Source: Mycolicibacterium porcinum
GTDB lineage: Bacteria > Actinomycetota > Actinomycetes > Mycobacteriales > Mycobacteriaceae
Reading direction: 5' to 3'
NCBI GenBank assembly: GCA_001942045.1
Contig: MSTD01000015.1
Span: 1 to 64,000, forward strand
DNA length: 64,000 nt
Of this stretch, positions 38,011-46,366 are shown one piece after another; position 1 is the first letter of the stretch, and the number at the start of each line of letters is the position of its first letter. Under the pieces are notes generated by a model. The model was not told the origin of the DNA. It worked only from the letters and a program-made list of their open reading frames with translations, and made no database searches. Both the position numbers and the translations under genes were made by a program.

Positions 38011-39507
38011 ATGAGTATGACCATCCCTGGATTCCGCGCGCCTTCAGACGGCATCGTTCGGCCGTCACCGTGGTCACCGGCCGTGCTGCGCACCGAGGTG
38101 CTGGCCGGGTTGGTCGTCGCGCTGGCCTTGATCCCCGAGGCGATCGCGTTCTCGGTGATCGCCGGGGTCGACCCTCGGGTGGGCCTGTTCTCGACGGTGA
38201 CGATGGCGATCACCATCGCCTTCACCGGCGGCCGGCCCGCGATGATCACGGCGGCCACCGCGGCGGTCGCACTCGTCGTCGCCCCGGTGGCACGGGAATT
38301 CGGGGTGGGGTACCTCGTCGCCACGATTCTCTTGGCGGGCGTGATCCAGATGCTGCTGGCGGCGTTCGGGGTGGCCAAGCTCATGCGGTTCATCCCGCGC
38401 AGCGTGATGGTCGGGTTCGTCAACGCGCTGGCCATCCTGGTGCTGGTGTCACAACTGCCGCACCTGGTCGACGTGCCGTGGCTGGTGTATCCGCTGACCG
38501 CCGCGGGCGTGGTGCTGATGTTCTTGCTACCCAAGCTGACGACGGCGGTGCCCGCGCCGCTGGTGGTGGTGCTGGTGCTGACGGTCGTCGTCGTCCTGTT
38601 CGGCTGGGACGTGCCCGACGTGGGAGATCAAGGGGCACTGCCCGATTCGTTACCTGTGCCCGGGCTGCCGCATGTTCCGTTGACCCTGCACACGCTGCAG
38701 GTGATCGCGCCCTACGCGTTGGGGGCGGCGCTCGTCGGTCTGCTGGAGTCGCTGATGACGGCCAAACTCGTCGATGACATCACCGATACTCCGTCCAACA
38801 AGACCCGGGAGGCGTGCGGGCAGGGCATCGCCAATGTCGTCACCGCGGTCTTCGGTGGCATGGGCGGCTGCGCGGTGATCGGGCAGACCATGATGAACGT
38901 CAAGGTCGCCGGCGCCCGAACCCGGCTGTCCACCTTGCTGACCGGTGTCTTCGTCTTGATCCTGGTGGTGTCCCTGGGGGATCTGGTCGGACGCATCCCG
39001 ATGGCTGCGTTGGTGGCGGTGATGATCGTGGTGTCGTTCGCGACCTTCGACTGGCACAGCGTGACGCCGCGGACCCTGAAGATGCTGCCGCGCAGTGAAA
39101 CCCTGATCATGATCGTCACCGTCGTCGCGACGGTCGTCACCGGGAATCTCGCGGTCGGGGTGTCGCTCGGGGTGCTCACGGCAATGGTGGCGTTCGCCCG
39201 ACGCGTCGCCCACTTCACCTCGGTGACGGCCGTGACCGGACCGGACGGTGTGCGGACCTATCGGGTCCGCGGCGACCTGTTCTTCGTGTCCAGCAATGAC
39301 TTGGTGCACCAGTTCGACTACGCCGACGATCCGGCCGAGGTGGTGATCGACATGTCCGGTGTGTCGGTGTGGGATGCGTCGTCGGTCGCGAGTCTCGATG
39401 CGATCAGGCTCAAGTACTCGTCACGTGGGAAGACCGTTTCGTTCACTGGGCTCGATGGGGCGAGCCTGGAGCGGCTGAATCGGTTATCGGGACGGCTCGG
39501 GGTGTGA
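38011..39507 (+). CDS. SulP-family anion permease with STAS domain
   Basis: The 498-residue protein starts at ATG 38011 with AAGGAG. About 11-12 membrane helices carry the SulP core (LAGLVVALALIPEAIAFSVIAGVDPRVGLFS, FTGGRPAMITAATAAVALV). A C-terminal STAS domain follows (about residues 415-498), including VVIDMSGVSVWDASSVASLD. SulP proteins carry sulfate, bicarbonate or other anions. Its place directly behind an SsuABC-like operon and downstream of a sulfatase favours sulfate or a related oxyanion, but bicarbonate cannot be excluded. It is convergent with the NYN gene (3-bp gap). Confidence 0.9.
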   Translation: MSMTIPGFRAPSDGIVRPSPWSPAVLRTEVLAGLVVALALIPEAIAFSVIAGVDPRVGLFSTVTMAITIAFTGGRPAMITAATAAVALVVAPVAREFGVGYLVATILLAGVIQMLLAAFGVAKLMRFIPRSVMVGFVNALAILVLVSQLPHLVDVPWLVYPLTAAGVVLMFLLPKLTTAVPAPLVVVLVLTVVVVLFGWDVPDVGDQGALPDSLPVPGLPHVPLTLHTLQVIAPYALGAALVGLLESLMTAKLVDDITDTPSNKTREACGQGIANVVTAVFGGMGGCAVIGQTMMNVKVAGARTRLSTLLTGVFVLILVVSLGDLVGRIPMAALVAVMIVVSFATFDWHSVTPRTLKMLPRSETLIMIVTVVATVVTGNLAVGVSLGVLTAMVAFARRVAHFTSVTAVTGPDGVRTYRVRGDLFFVSSNDLVHQFDYADDPAEVVIDMSGVSVWDASSVASLDAIRLKYSSRGKTVSFTGLDGASLERLNRLSGRLGV

Positions 39508-39510
39508 GGG

Positions 39511-40344
39511 TCAGCGGAGTTTGACCATGCGGGTCGTCGAACTCTCGTCCAGTTCGACGACATTGGACCGCGACCGCAGGAAATCACTGAACGATTTGAA
39601 GCCCAGCGACTTTTCGCTGAACGACGGATCCATCCGCTTCATCTGCGCCTTGACCGCGGAGTTGTGCAGCCACTCGACGTCGTCCTTCTCCAGGCCGATC
39701 TGCAGGGCCCGGGTGAGTAGCGCGGTGGCCTCGGCCTGCGGATCGGGCTCCTCCTTCTTGCGGGTGCGCTTCTGCGGCTTGGGTTCCGGCTCGGGAGCGG
39801 GGGTGGGGATGCCGGGCAGCGAGTCGTACACGACGAACTCGTCGCACGCGGCGGCCAGCACCCGGCTCGACGATCCGGCCACCCCGATGCCGACGACGTA
39901 GCGGCCCAAGCGTTTACAGCGCTGGGCCAGCGGGATGTAGTCGGAGTCGCCGGCCACGATCACCACATGGGTGAGGTCGGGGAGCCGGAACATGTCCTCG
40001 ACCGCGTCGACGGCCAACCGGATGTCGGCGCCGTTCTTGCCGTACGCGGCGGCCGGAAACAGCTGCACGAGGTCGACGGCGCGGCCGACGAGTTGCTCGC
40101 GGTAGCCGGCGTTGAGGTCGGCTGACCAGTCCGCGTAGGCGCGGGTGAGCACCAATGTGCCGAAGGACGAGGCGAAGTCGAGGATCGCGCCGACGTCGAC
40201 CGTGGCCCTGGTGAGCTTGTCGGGCTCCAGACCCTTGGCCTTGTCTTTCTGGAAAGAGTTGCGACCGTTGACCTGGTCGTAGCGCGAGATGACGATGTTG
40301 TCGAAGTCGAGGTAGACCGCGACGCGGCTGTCGAGTTCGGTCAT
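39511..40344 (-). CDS. NYN-domain (PIN-like) ribonuclease with LOTUS/OST-HTH-like tail
   Basis: The 277-residue protein has the N-terminal NYN/LabA-type domain with acidic metal-binding positions Asp13 and Asp15 in YLDFDN, the central Asp in GADIRLAVDAVEDM, and IVAGDSDYIPLAQR. A Pro/Lys/Glu-rich linker (about 185-205) leads to a C-terminal OST-HTH/LOTUS-like segment (about 210-277, ending in GFKSFSDFLRSRSNVVEL). This pairing is typical of RNA-degrading or RNA-binding proteins. Its ATG overlaps the preceding ABC ATPase stop by one base (TGATG), giving a coupled three-gene operon with the ABC exporter, an unexpected neighbour. Confidence 0.87.
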   Translation of the reverse strand: MTELDSRVAVYLDFDNIVISRYDQVNGRNSFQKDKAKGLEPDKLTRATVDVGAILDFASSFGTLVLTRAYADWSADLNAGYREQLVGRAVDLVQLFPAAAYGKNGADIRLAVDAVEDMFRLPDLTHVVIVAGDSDYIPLAQRCKRLGRYVVGIGVAGSSSRVLAAACDEFVVYDSLPGIPTPAPEPEPKPQKRTRKKEEPDPQAEATALLTRALQIGLEKDDVEWLHNSAVKAQMKRMDPSFSEKSLGFKSFSDFLRSRSNVVELDESSTTRMVKLR

Positions 40345-41333
40345 CAGTCCTCGGTTTCGGTTCGACCGATGAGGTTCTTGGCGCCGGTGGGGCCGAGCAG
40401 TTCCCGGAATGCCTGGACGGTATAGCCGACGATCGTCGCGTCGGTCTTGGCTCGGGCGGTCGCCGACCGGGGCAGGCTGAACAGTGGCCCCATCTCGCCG
40501 AAGTAGTCGCCGGGCCCGACCGTCTTGATGACTTCCTCACCGCCGCTGGCCAATTCGCGGGCCAGCTCGATCTCGCCGTCGGTGATGATGTAGATCAGGT
40601 CACCCATCTCACCCTGGGAGAACAGCACCGCTCCGGCCCCGATGGTCACGGTCTCGGGGCCCTGATGCTCGACGGCGACGTGCGGGACGAGTTCCACCAC
40701 CTTATCGGCGAGCGGCAGGATGCGGGTGTCGTGGGTGGCGACGACGACAACACGCTCGTCGCTGGCCAGTTCCCGGATGAGCCGCAGCACCTCCTCCACC
40801 TGGATGAAGTCGAGGTGGGCGGTCGGTTCGTCGGCTAGGATCAGCGGCGGATCGAGTGCGATCGCGCGAGCCACCGCGACGCGTTGTTGTTGCCCGCCAC
40901 TGAGATTGCCGGGGCGGTGGTGCAATCGGTCCTTGAGCCCGACGCGGGTCAGCAGTTCCATCGCGCGTTCGCGGGCGCCGTAGCGGCTCATCCCGGCGGC
41001 GCGCAGCGGCACCATCACGTTCTCCATCGCGGTCAGGCTGGGCACCAGGTTGAACGCCTGGAACACGATCCCGACGGTGTCGCGCCGGTAGTCCGACAGC
41101 GCCTTCTTGTTCAGCGTGGTCACGTCGACGTCGCCGAATTCGATCCGGCCCGCGGTCGGTTTCAGGATGCCGCCCAGGCAGGAGAGCAGCGTGGTCTTCC
41201 CGCAACCACTGGGGCCCAACAGGATTGCCAGTGATCCGGCGGGCACGTCGAGGTCGAGGCCGTCGATCGGGCGTACCGCGTATCCGCCGCTGGAGTACTC
41301 CACGACGAGGTCTTTGACGAGTAGGTCGGCCAT
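40344..41333 (-). CDS. MacB/LolD-type ABC ATPase with C-terminal cyclic-nucleotide-binding domain
   Basis: In this 329-residue protein, residues 1-215 are the ATPase: Walker [10 protein letters not shown], signature LSGGQQQRV, Walker [13 protein letters not shown], His in VATHD. Residues about 225-318 are a cNMP-binding-type domain: [24 protein letters not shown] and [24 protein letters not shown], including the RSATA end of the phosphate-binding cassette. This fusion matches Rv0073 of M. tuberculosis as I recall it. The permease gene lies one base upstream. The complex may export or act mechanically on the envelope (MacB type) under cAMP or other nucleotide control. Confidence 0.88.
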   Translation of the reverse strand: MADLLVKDLVVEYSSGGYAVRPIDGLDLDVPAGSLAILLGPSGCGKTTLLSCLGGILKPTAGRIEFGDVDVTTLNKKALSDYRRDTVGIVFQAFNLVPSLTAMENVMVPLRAAGMSRYGARERAMELLTRVGLKDRLHHRPGNLSGGQQQRVAVARAIALDPPLILADEPTAHLDFIQVEEVLRLIRELASDERVVVVATHDTRILPLADKVVELVPHVAVEHQGPETVTIGAGAVLFSQGEMGDLIYIITDGEIELARELASGGEEVIKTVGPGDYFGEMGPLFSLPRSATARAKTDATIVGYTVQAFRELLGPTGAKNLIGRTETED

Positions 41334-41334
41334 G

Positions 41335-42384
41335 TCAGGGTCCTCGGAACGCCAGGGCAGGGTCGATGGTGACGGCGCGGCGCAGTCCGGCCACGCTGGC
41401 CAGCAGGCCGATCACGACGGCGACGATTGGCAACGCCACGAACGCCACGGTGGGGACGTCGCAGCGCATCGGGAACGGCGGTCCGAGCACCAGCGACAGG
41501 CCTGCGCCCAGCAGGGCGGCCAGCAGTGCGACGGCGACGGCCTGCATCGCCAGGCCTCCCATGATCGATCGGGTGGCGACGCCGACGGCCTTGAACACCG
41601 CGAAGTCGCGGGTGCGTTCCAGGGCGGACAGGTAGATCACCGAGCCGACGATCAGCGCCGCCACCGCCCACAGCAGGCCGGCCATCAAACTCATCGCCTG
41701 GTTGGCGCCGCGCAGCGGACGCACCATGTCGTCAATGGCACCGGCCCGGTCGACGATCCGGAACTCCGGCGGCGCCGCGCCGGGGTTGCCGACGATGCCG
41801 ACCGACGAGATCAGCTTCTGCCCGGAGAACAGCAGTTGTTGGGCGCCGGGCACCGTCAGGTAGATGTTGTCCTGGGCGGCCAGGGCGGTGAGGTCATCGA
41901 CCAATCCCACGACCCGCAGTTTCGACGCGCCCACCGCGACGTCGGCGCCGACCGGGCGGCCCATCGTCGTCGACACCGCGACTTCGTCGGGGGTGTGCGG
42001 GGCCCGGCCTTCCTTCAATGTCGGAGTGCCCGGGCCCTGTTCCGGCACCCCGAACACGTTCACGTTCCGCGGCGTGCCGCCGGCGGGGATCGTCGACGAG
42101 CCGTACACCAGCGGGACTGCGGTGACGACACCCGGCAGCTTGGCGGCGCGCTGGACGTCGGTCAGCGGCAATGGTGCCGACCCGAGGAACGGGCCCGCCG
42201 CGCCCTCCTTGATCATGAAGGCGTCGAGGTGGAGGGCGTCGACACTGCGTTCGGCTTCGACGCGGAAACCGTTCGCCAGGCCCGTCAACACCAGCGTCAT
42301 GGCGAAAACCAACGCGGTGCCGACCGCAGCGATCATGAATCGCCGTCGGCGCCACTGCAGGTCGCGTAACGCCGCGATCAACAC
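41335..42384 (-). CDS. MacB/FtsX-type ABC permease (Rv0072-like)
   Basis: The 349-residue protein has one N-terminal helix (about 18-37), a large extracytoplasmic domain (about 40-240), and three C-terminal helices, the standard MacB/FtsX topology. FtsX-domain pattern is seen in MSLMAGLLWAVAALIVGSVIYLSALERTRDFAVFKAVG. It is one base upstream of the ATPase. The length and arrangement match Rv0072-Rv0073 as I remember them; the older glutamine-transport label for that pair is not supported by this topology. The substrate is unknown. Confidence 0.88.
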   Translation of the reverse strand: MLIAALRDLQWRRRRFMIAAVGTALVFAMTLVLTGLANGFRVEAERSVDALHLDAFMIKEGAAGPFLGSAPLPLTDVQRAAKLPGVVTAVPLVYGSSTIPAGGTPRNVNVFGVPEQGPGTPTLKEGRAPHTPDEVAVSTTMGRPVGADVAVGASKLRVVGLVDDLTALAAQDNIYLTVPGAQQLLFSGQKLISSVGIVGNPGAAPPEFRIVDRAGAIDDMVRPLRGANQAMSLMAGLLWAVAALIVGSVIYLSALERTRDFAVFKAVGVATRSIMGGLAMQAVAVALLAALLGAGLSLVLGPPFPMRCDVPTVAFVALPIVAVVIGLLASVAGLRRAVTIDPALAFRGP

Positions 42385-42544
42385 GTCGGTGCCCCGCTCA
42401 TCGCTGCTGACGTTACCGAGATGGGTGTGGCGGGTGGCGGTTATTGGGGCATTTGGTGTGGGGTGCCGGCGGGCGTCGCCATCGTCACGGCAGTTGCTGT
42501 GAGGGTCCGCCGGGCCGCTTGGGGTGGCATGTTCCTACGGAAGT

Positions 42545-42561
42545 CGTCAAAACTTTTGACG
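42545..42561. repeat. Dispersed palindrome, copy 1
   Basis: CGTCAAAACTTTTGACG is a perfect palindrome around a central C. It lies in the 224-bp gap between the ABC permease start and the F420-reductase-like gene's end. Similar sites with shared flanks occur at 44739-44761 and 53424-53446. Confidence 0.75.
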
Positions 42562-42608
42562 GTCCTGACCGCTGATGTGAGGAACGGAAGCACCTGATGG
42601 GCCGACGG

Positions 42609-43094
42609 TCAGGCTCCCGGGGTCAGCTTGATCGCGACGAGATGCTCACGGTCGACGGCCTCGCTGAACTCGTCCAGCGTGGGGATGCGCTGATCGCGGA
42701 AGACCAACCCCATCATGCGCTGGGCGCGTTTGACGCCGTATGACTCGGCGCAGCGGTGGAACAAATCGGCGACCGTCGCGCGGTCTGTGATGAGCTCGCC
42801 CCGCATGGTTGTGGTCTTGCCGTTGTGGAGCACTTCGGCCGTGGCGCCATCGCGGAAGTTGTGCTTCCACCCGGCGTCGGTCATCGCGTATAGGACGTTG
42901 TCGATGAAGTGGGCGCTCAGCGGAATCGCATACTGCCGTCCGGTCTTTCGGCCGTTCACGGTCAGAACCATGAACTGCTGGCGGGCGGCACCGGCGAACG
43001 GTGTGCGCAGCAGGAACCGCAGCGCGGGGTTGACGACGCGCAGCATCAATGTCGGCGGATGAGCAGCGGTGACCGCAGGTGACTGCTCTGTCAT
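42609..43094 (-). CDS. F420-dependent split-barrel (FDOR/DUF385-type) reductase
   Basis: This 161-residue protein has the split beta-barrel pattern of the deazaflavin-dependent nitroreductase family: FMVLTVNGRKTGRQYAIPL, a short VLYAMTDAGWKHNFRDGATAEVL segment, and a C-terminal helix region. Mycobacteria carry many such proteins (Ddn and relatives), which use reduced F420 to reduce quinones, unsaturated or nitro compounds. The N-terminal hydrophobic helix resembles the membrane-facing part of FDOR-A enzymes. The substrate is unknown. Confidence 0.82.
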   Translation of the reverse strand: MTEQSPAVTAAHPPTLMLRVVNPALRFLLRTPFAGAARQQFMVLTVNGRKTGRQYAIPLSAHFIDNVLYAMTDAGWKHNFRDGATAEVLHNGKTTTMRGELITDRATVADLFHRCAESYGVKRAQRMMGLVFRDQRIPTLDEFSEAVDREHLVAIKLTPGA

Positions 43095-43140
43095 CGCTTC
43101 ATGTTGTCACCTCGCGCACCGGTCGACCAGACGTTCTCGA

Positions 43141-43653
43141 TCAGGTCAGGCGTTCCATCGCGCGGCGTGCGTATCGGCGCATGTCCGGTGAGCTGTCCTT
43201 CAGGTGGGGTGCGATCAGGTCGCGAACCCCGGTGGCGTTCATCTTGATCAGGACCGGATCACGATGTTCGCCCTTCGATCGAAGTAGGGCAGGAGGATGT
43301 CGCGGGATTGGGTGGTTTCACCTTGCCGAAGTTGGTCGTGTCTGATCTCTCGCGCGGCGATGCTGGGACGTTGCCAAGCGCAGCAATTCGTCCACTGCTG
43401 GCTGGAACGCCGAACGGATATCCGGATCCAGTGTTTCGAGGCGCGTCGGCAGGTTGTCGATGATCGTCGTAACGATCATGTCGTTCGACGGCTCACGTAA
43501 ATCCAACATCAGGACGTTACTGTCTTGCAGCTCAACCACTTCTGATCTTTTCTGTCCATCTGGGAGCTGCTCGGCGAGAAAGTCGAAAAAGAAGTGTGTC
43601 ACCGACGAATTCCATGACCAGTCGCCGTCAACGAATCGGACGAATCCGCTCAT
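43141..43653 (-). pseudogene. Frame-disrupted hypothetical gene (possible HEAT-like C-terminus)
   Basis: The frame from ATG 43653 encodes 111 residues (MSGFVRFVDGDWSWNSSVTH...) and stops at 43318. Coding-like sequence continues past the stop: a +1 frame gives REIRHDQLRQGETTQSRD and ILLPYFDRR, after which the original frame resumes with HRDPVLIKMNATGVRDLIA and KDSSPDMRRYARRAMERLT, ending at 43141. Two compensating frameshifts around 43260-43345 would restore one protein of about 170 residues. The tail looks like a HEAT-type helical repeat. It could be real decay or an assembly error; if neither, the 111-residue product stands alone. Confidence 0.55.
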
Positions 43654-43703
43654 GTGCCCCCCAGGAAGTTGCTGTTCCTAGATTACTTCCGCCCGTGCGG
43701 TCG

Positions 43704-44672
43704 TCAGTGCGCGTCTTGCCAGGCTTGCCAGATCTCCGGGCGGAGGCGGCCCCGGGCCGGAACTTCCAGGCCGACCTCGCGGGCCCAAGCGCGGACATCG
43801 GCAGTGCTCGGTTCGGACTCCTCGGTGCCCTGATCAGGCGTGGTTTCGGCCTTGACTGTTGAAATACGTTGTATTGCAGCCTCTTCAGTCGTCGACCAGG
43901 CATGCGCGGCGGCAAGGAACCGGTAGGTCCATTCCTCGGCGAGTTGGCGCGCCTCGCAAAATACGATCGGCACGTTCGGCCACCGGATCTGTAGTTCTGC
44001 CAGCCCGTCGGCGACGACGGCGGGGCGTACCCAGTCGAGCTTGAACAACTGCGAATAGCGGTCTTCAACGACCACCGCCGCGCGGGGAAGCGCGGCCAGG
44101 TCGGCGAGCTGATAACGCAACTTGCCACTGGTAAGGCTGGAGACCAGGTCGGCGAGGGATTTGCGTTCCACGCTGGCGATGAGCGTCCCGTCGATGAGCA
44201 GCCCGTAGTCGCCGCAGGGCAGTGCGCGTTGAGCGGTGCTGACCTGTTGGCTCGCGAACTTGTAGGCGTACCGCTCGTGGCTGTCGACCACGATGTGCAG
44301 CTCGTCGATGCCCTGGGCGCGCGCTGCCGGGGTCCGCACATTCGGGCGCGCCTGCTTGCGGGTGCGCGGCGACTGCCAGAACACCGCGTCCCTGCCCCGA
44401 GCGGTGGTGAACACCAACTGCGAGCGGTTCTCCCGGGGCCGCTGCAGAATCACATCGATGGCCGCGCCCCGGCGTTGGCATGACCGCATTGCGACGCGTT
44501 CGACGATCTCCGCGTCTGTCGGCCACTCGCTGAGGCTGGCCGGGTGGCAGTACAGCGCCTTGGCTCGCGGCCACGTCCCCGAAGTGCGAAACAACAGGTC
44601 GCCGCCGGGCTGCGGTATGCGCAGCAGGTAGGGCAGTCGGGAGCCTTCGTCTGGGTTGAGGGCTATGACCAT
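43704..44672 (-). CDS. ERCC4-type nuclease fused to an Lsr2-like DNA-binding tail
   Basis: The protein has 322 residues from the ATG at 44672, preceded by GGCGGAG; a TTG start further upstream would lie inside the dispersed palindrome. An N-terminal region of about 100 residues is of unknown fold. It is followed by an ERCC4/XPF nuclease domain (about 120-270): VVDSHERYAYKF, GDYGLLIDGTLIASVERKS (the ERKxxxD active-site signature, with D in SLADLV). The last 35 residues, TADVRAWAREVGLEVPARGR then LRPEIWQAW, match the C-terminal domain of the xenogeneic silencer Lsr2, whose RGR loop binds the minor groove of AT-rich DNA. The combination suggests a nuclease directed to AT-rich or foreign DNA. The Lsr2 match is by motif only. 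Confidence 0.82.
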   Translation of the reverse strand: MVIALNPDEGSRLPYLLRIPQPGGDLLFRTSGTWPRAKALYCHPASLSEWPTDAEIVERVAMRSCQRRGAAIDVILQRPRENRSQLVFTTARGRDAVFWQSPRTRKQARPNVRTPAARAQGIDELHIVVDSHERYAYKFASQQVSTAQRALPCGDYGLLIDGTLIASVERKSLADLVSSLTSGKLRYQLADLAALPRAAVVVEDRYSQLFKLDWVRPAVVADGLAELQIRWPNVPIVFCEARQLAEEWTYRFLAAAHAWSTTEEAAIQRISTVKAETTPDQGTEESEPSTADVRAWAREVGLEVPARGRLRPEIWQAWQDAH

Positions 44673-44738
44673 CTCCGCCACAACGCGATTGTGCCCGGAT
44701 TCGCCGTCGAGACCAATGAGGCGACATGTGCGGGAGAA

Positions 44739-44761
44739 GATCGTCAAAACTTTTGACGATC
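44739..44761. repeat. Dispersed palindrome, copy 2 (23 bp)
   Basis: The sequence is a perfect 23-bp palindrome with core GTCAAAACTTTTGAC and outer GATC arms, in the gap between the divergent ERCC4-Lsr2 and Mut7-C genes. Flanking bases on both sides resemble copies 1 and 3. Confidence 0.8.
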
Positions 44762-44842
44762 TCCGACCAGCGACGTAGGCACCGCGCGGGGCTAGGTTGT
44801 CGGCGCATTGCGGTCGACGAACCCACGCGCGACCATGGCGCT

Positions 44843-45592
44843 ATGGCTGGCTTCGTGCACGTCCGGGCCTACGCCGAGCTCAACGACTTCTTGGACGCTG
44901 ACTCGCGCAGCCAGACCCTGCGTCGCCCGTGCCAGGACCACCAGACCGTCAAGGACGTGCTGGAGGCCATGGGCATTCCGCACACCGAAATCGACCTGAT
45001 CCTGGTGAACGGGGAACCCGTCGGATTCGAGCATCGGCCGGCCGTCGGCGACCGGATCGCGGTGTACCCGATGTTCGAGGCGCTCGACATCGGGGCGACG
45101 GCCCGGCTCCGGCCGGAGCCGCTGCGGCATCCGCGATTCGTGATCGACGTCAACCTCGGCCGGCTGGCACGGCTGCTGCGGCTGCTCGGGTTCGACGTGT
45201 GGTGGTCCAACGACGCCGACGACCAGGATCTGGCCGATATCAGCGTCGAGCGGCAGCGGATCCTGCTGACCCGCGACCGCGGACTGCTGAAGCGTCGCGC
45301 AATCACCCACGGCCTGTTCGTCCACTCCCAGCAGCCCGAGGAACAGACGCTGGAGGTGCTGCGGCGGCTCGATCTACGACGGCAGGTGGCGCCGTTCACC
45401 CGGTGCGTGCGATGCAACGGTGAGCTGGCCGCGGTGCCGAAGGAGGCGGTGATTGACCGGCTGGAGCCGTTGACCCGCCGCTACTACGACGAGTTCAGTA
45501 GCTGCCCGGATTGCGGACGGATCTATTGGGCCGGAACGCATTTCGCCAGACTGAGCAGCGTCGTCGACCGTCTTCTCGGCCAGCTCTGTTGA
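44843..45592 (+). CDS. Mut7-C RNase-domain protein with N-terminal ubiquitin-like and C-terminal zinc ribbon
   Basis: The protein has 249 residues from the ATG at 44843. Residues about 1-85 are a MoaD/ubiquitin-like beta-grasp module (Mut7-C-ub). Residues 93-185 form the PIN-like Mut7-C domain with acidic positions in FVIDVNLGRLARLLRLLGFD, NDADDQDLADI and LLTRDRGLLKRR. The C-terminus carries a zinc ribbon, CVRCNGEL and SSCPDCGRIYW. Proteins of this kind are predicted RNases or tRNA/mRNA-processing nucleases; I recall a similar protein in M. tuberculosis (Rv0579). It is cytoplasmic. Confidence 0.88.
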   Translation: MAGFVHVRAYAELNDFLDADSRSQTLRRPCQDHQTVKDVLEAMGIPHTEIDLILVNGEPVGFEHRPAVGDRIAVYPMFEALDIGATARLRPEPLRHPRFVIDVNLGRLARLLRLLGFDVWWSNDADDQDLADISVERQRILLTRDRGLLKRRAITHGLFVHSQQPEEQTLEVLRRLDLRRQVAPFTRCVRCNGELAAVPKEAVIDRLEPLTRRYYDEFSSCPDCGRIYWAGTHFARLSSVVDRLLGQLC

Positions 45593-45721
45593 CACCGGAT
45601 TGGCTGGGCGCGAAGGGGTTTCGATCTGTCCCACTCTCACTATACGGCCGGGGGTGGGGCTTGCGGCAAGGCCCCTGATGTGCTGCACAATCGTCCGGTC
45701 CGCGACGAGATGGGGGATGTT

Positions 45722-46150
45722 GTGACGAGCAGGCCGATACCGTTCGAGGTGCACGAGTCCGGTGCGCTGCTGCACGGCACCAAGGCCGATCTGGCAGTGG
45801 GGGATCGCTTGGTGCCCGGACGTGAGTCGAATTACCAAGCCGGCCGGATCATGAACCACGTGTACGTGACACGCACCTTGGATGCCGCGGTGTGGGGAGC
45901 CGAGATGGCCGTCGGCGAGGGGCGGGGCCGCATCTACATCGTCGAACCGGAAGGGGAGATCGAGGACGACCCGAACGTGACCGACAAGAAGCTGCCCGGC
46001 AATCCGACCCATTCCTACCGCACCCGCGAGCCGGTGAAAATCGTCGGGGAGATCACCGACTGGGTGGGCCATTCACCCGAGCAGCTGCAGGCCATGCGCG
46101 ACGGGCTGGCCGACCTTCGGCGGCGCGGGCTGGACGTCATTTACGACTGA
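45722..46150 (+). CDS. arr: Rifamycin ADP-ribosyltransferase Arr
   Basis: The protein has 142 residues from GTG 45722, six bases after GGGGGA; this length agrees with M. smegmatis Arr. The sequence is recognisable throughout: PFEVHESGALLHGTKADL, GRESNYQAGRIMNHVYVT, LDAAVWGAEMA, and the run DDPNVTDKKLPGNPTHSYR ending in VIYD. Arr transfers ADP-ribose from NAD to the C23 hydroxyl of rifamycins and inactivates them, giving intrinsic rifampicin resistance in fast-growing mycobacteria. No mobile element or integron feature surrounds it, so it looks like the chromosomal version. Confidence 0.95.
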   Translation: MTSRPIPFEVHESGALLHGTKADLAVGDRLVPGRESNYQAGRIMNHVYVTRTLDAAVWGAEMAVGEGRGRIYIVEPEGEIEDDPNVTDKKLPGNPTHSYRTREPVKIVGEITDWVGHSPEQLQAMRDGLADLRRRGLDVIYD

Positions 46151-46205
46151 TCGCCCACGGGTTGACCGTTTCGCGGGCGGCTGGGGTCGTATGTCCCGTT
46201 CGGGG

Positions 46206-46277
46206 CACTGTGACGAGCGTGCAGCTTTTGCGGGCCAGACGACGAGATCACCGGGAAAGCCTGCACGCTCGCCACAG
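46206..46277. repeat. Dispersed stem-loop repeat (copy 2), also a possible terminator
   Basis: CTGTGACGAGCGTGCAG (46208-46224) pairs with 46261-46277 at 16 of 17 positions, 57 bp after the arr stop. The left arm is followed by CTTTTG exactly as in the copy at 33036-33109, and similarity extends about 20 bp upstream. Confidence 0.7.
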
Positions 46278-46366
46278 CCCGGCGCCCACCACCCACAGCC
46301 CGACGCCCCTGCCAGGTCAGTTCGCTCGATACGGGGATTTGTGCCCACCCGCCGTACCCTTCCATC

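Noticed and set aside
46200..46280. CRISPR-like repeat
   Set aside because: Only two copies exist in the window, 13 kb apart, each with its own paired arm; there are no regularly spaced repeats anywhere.
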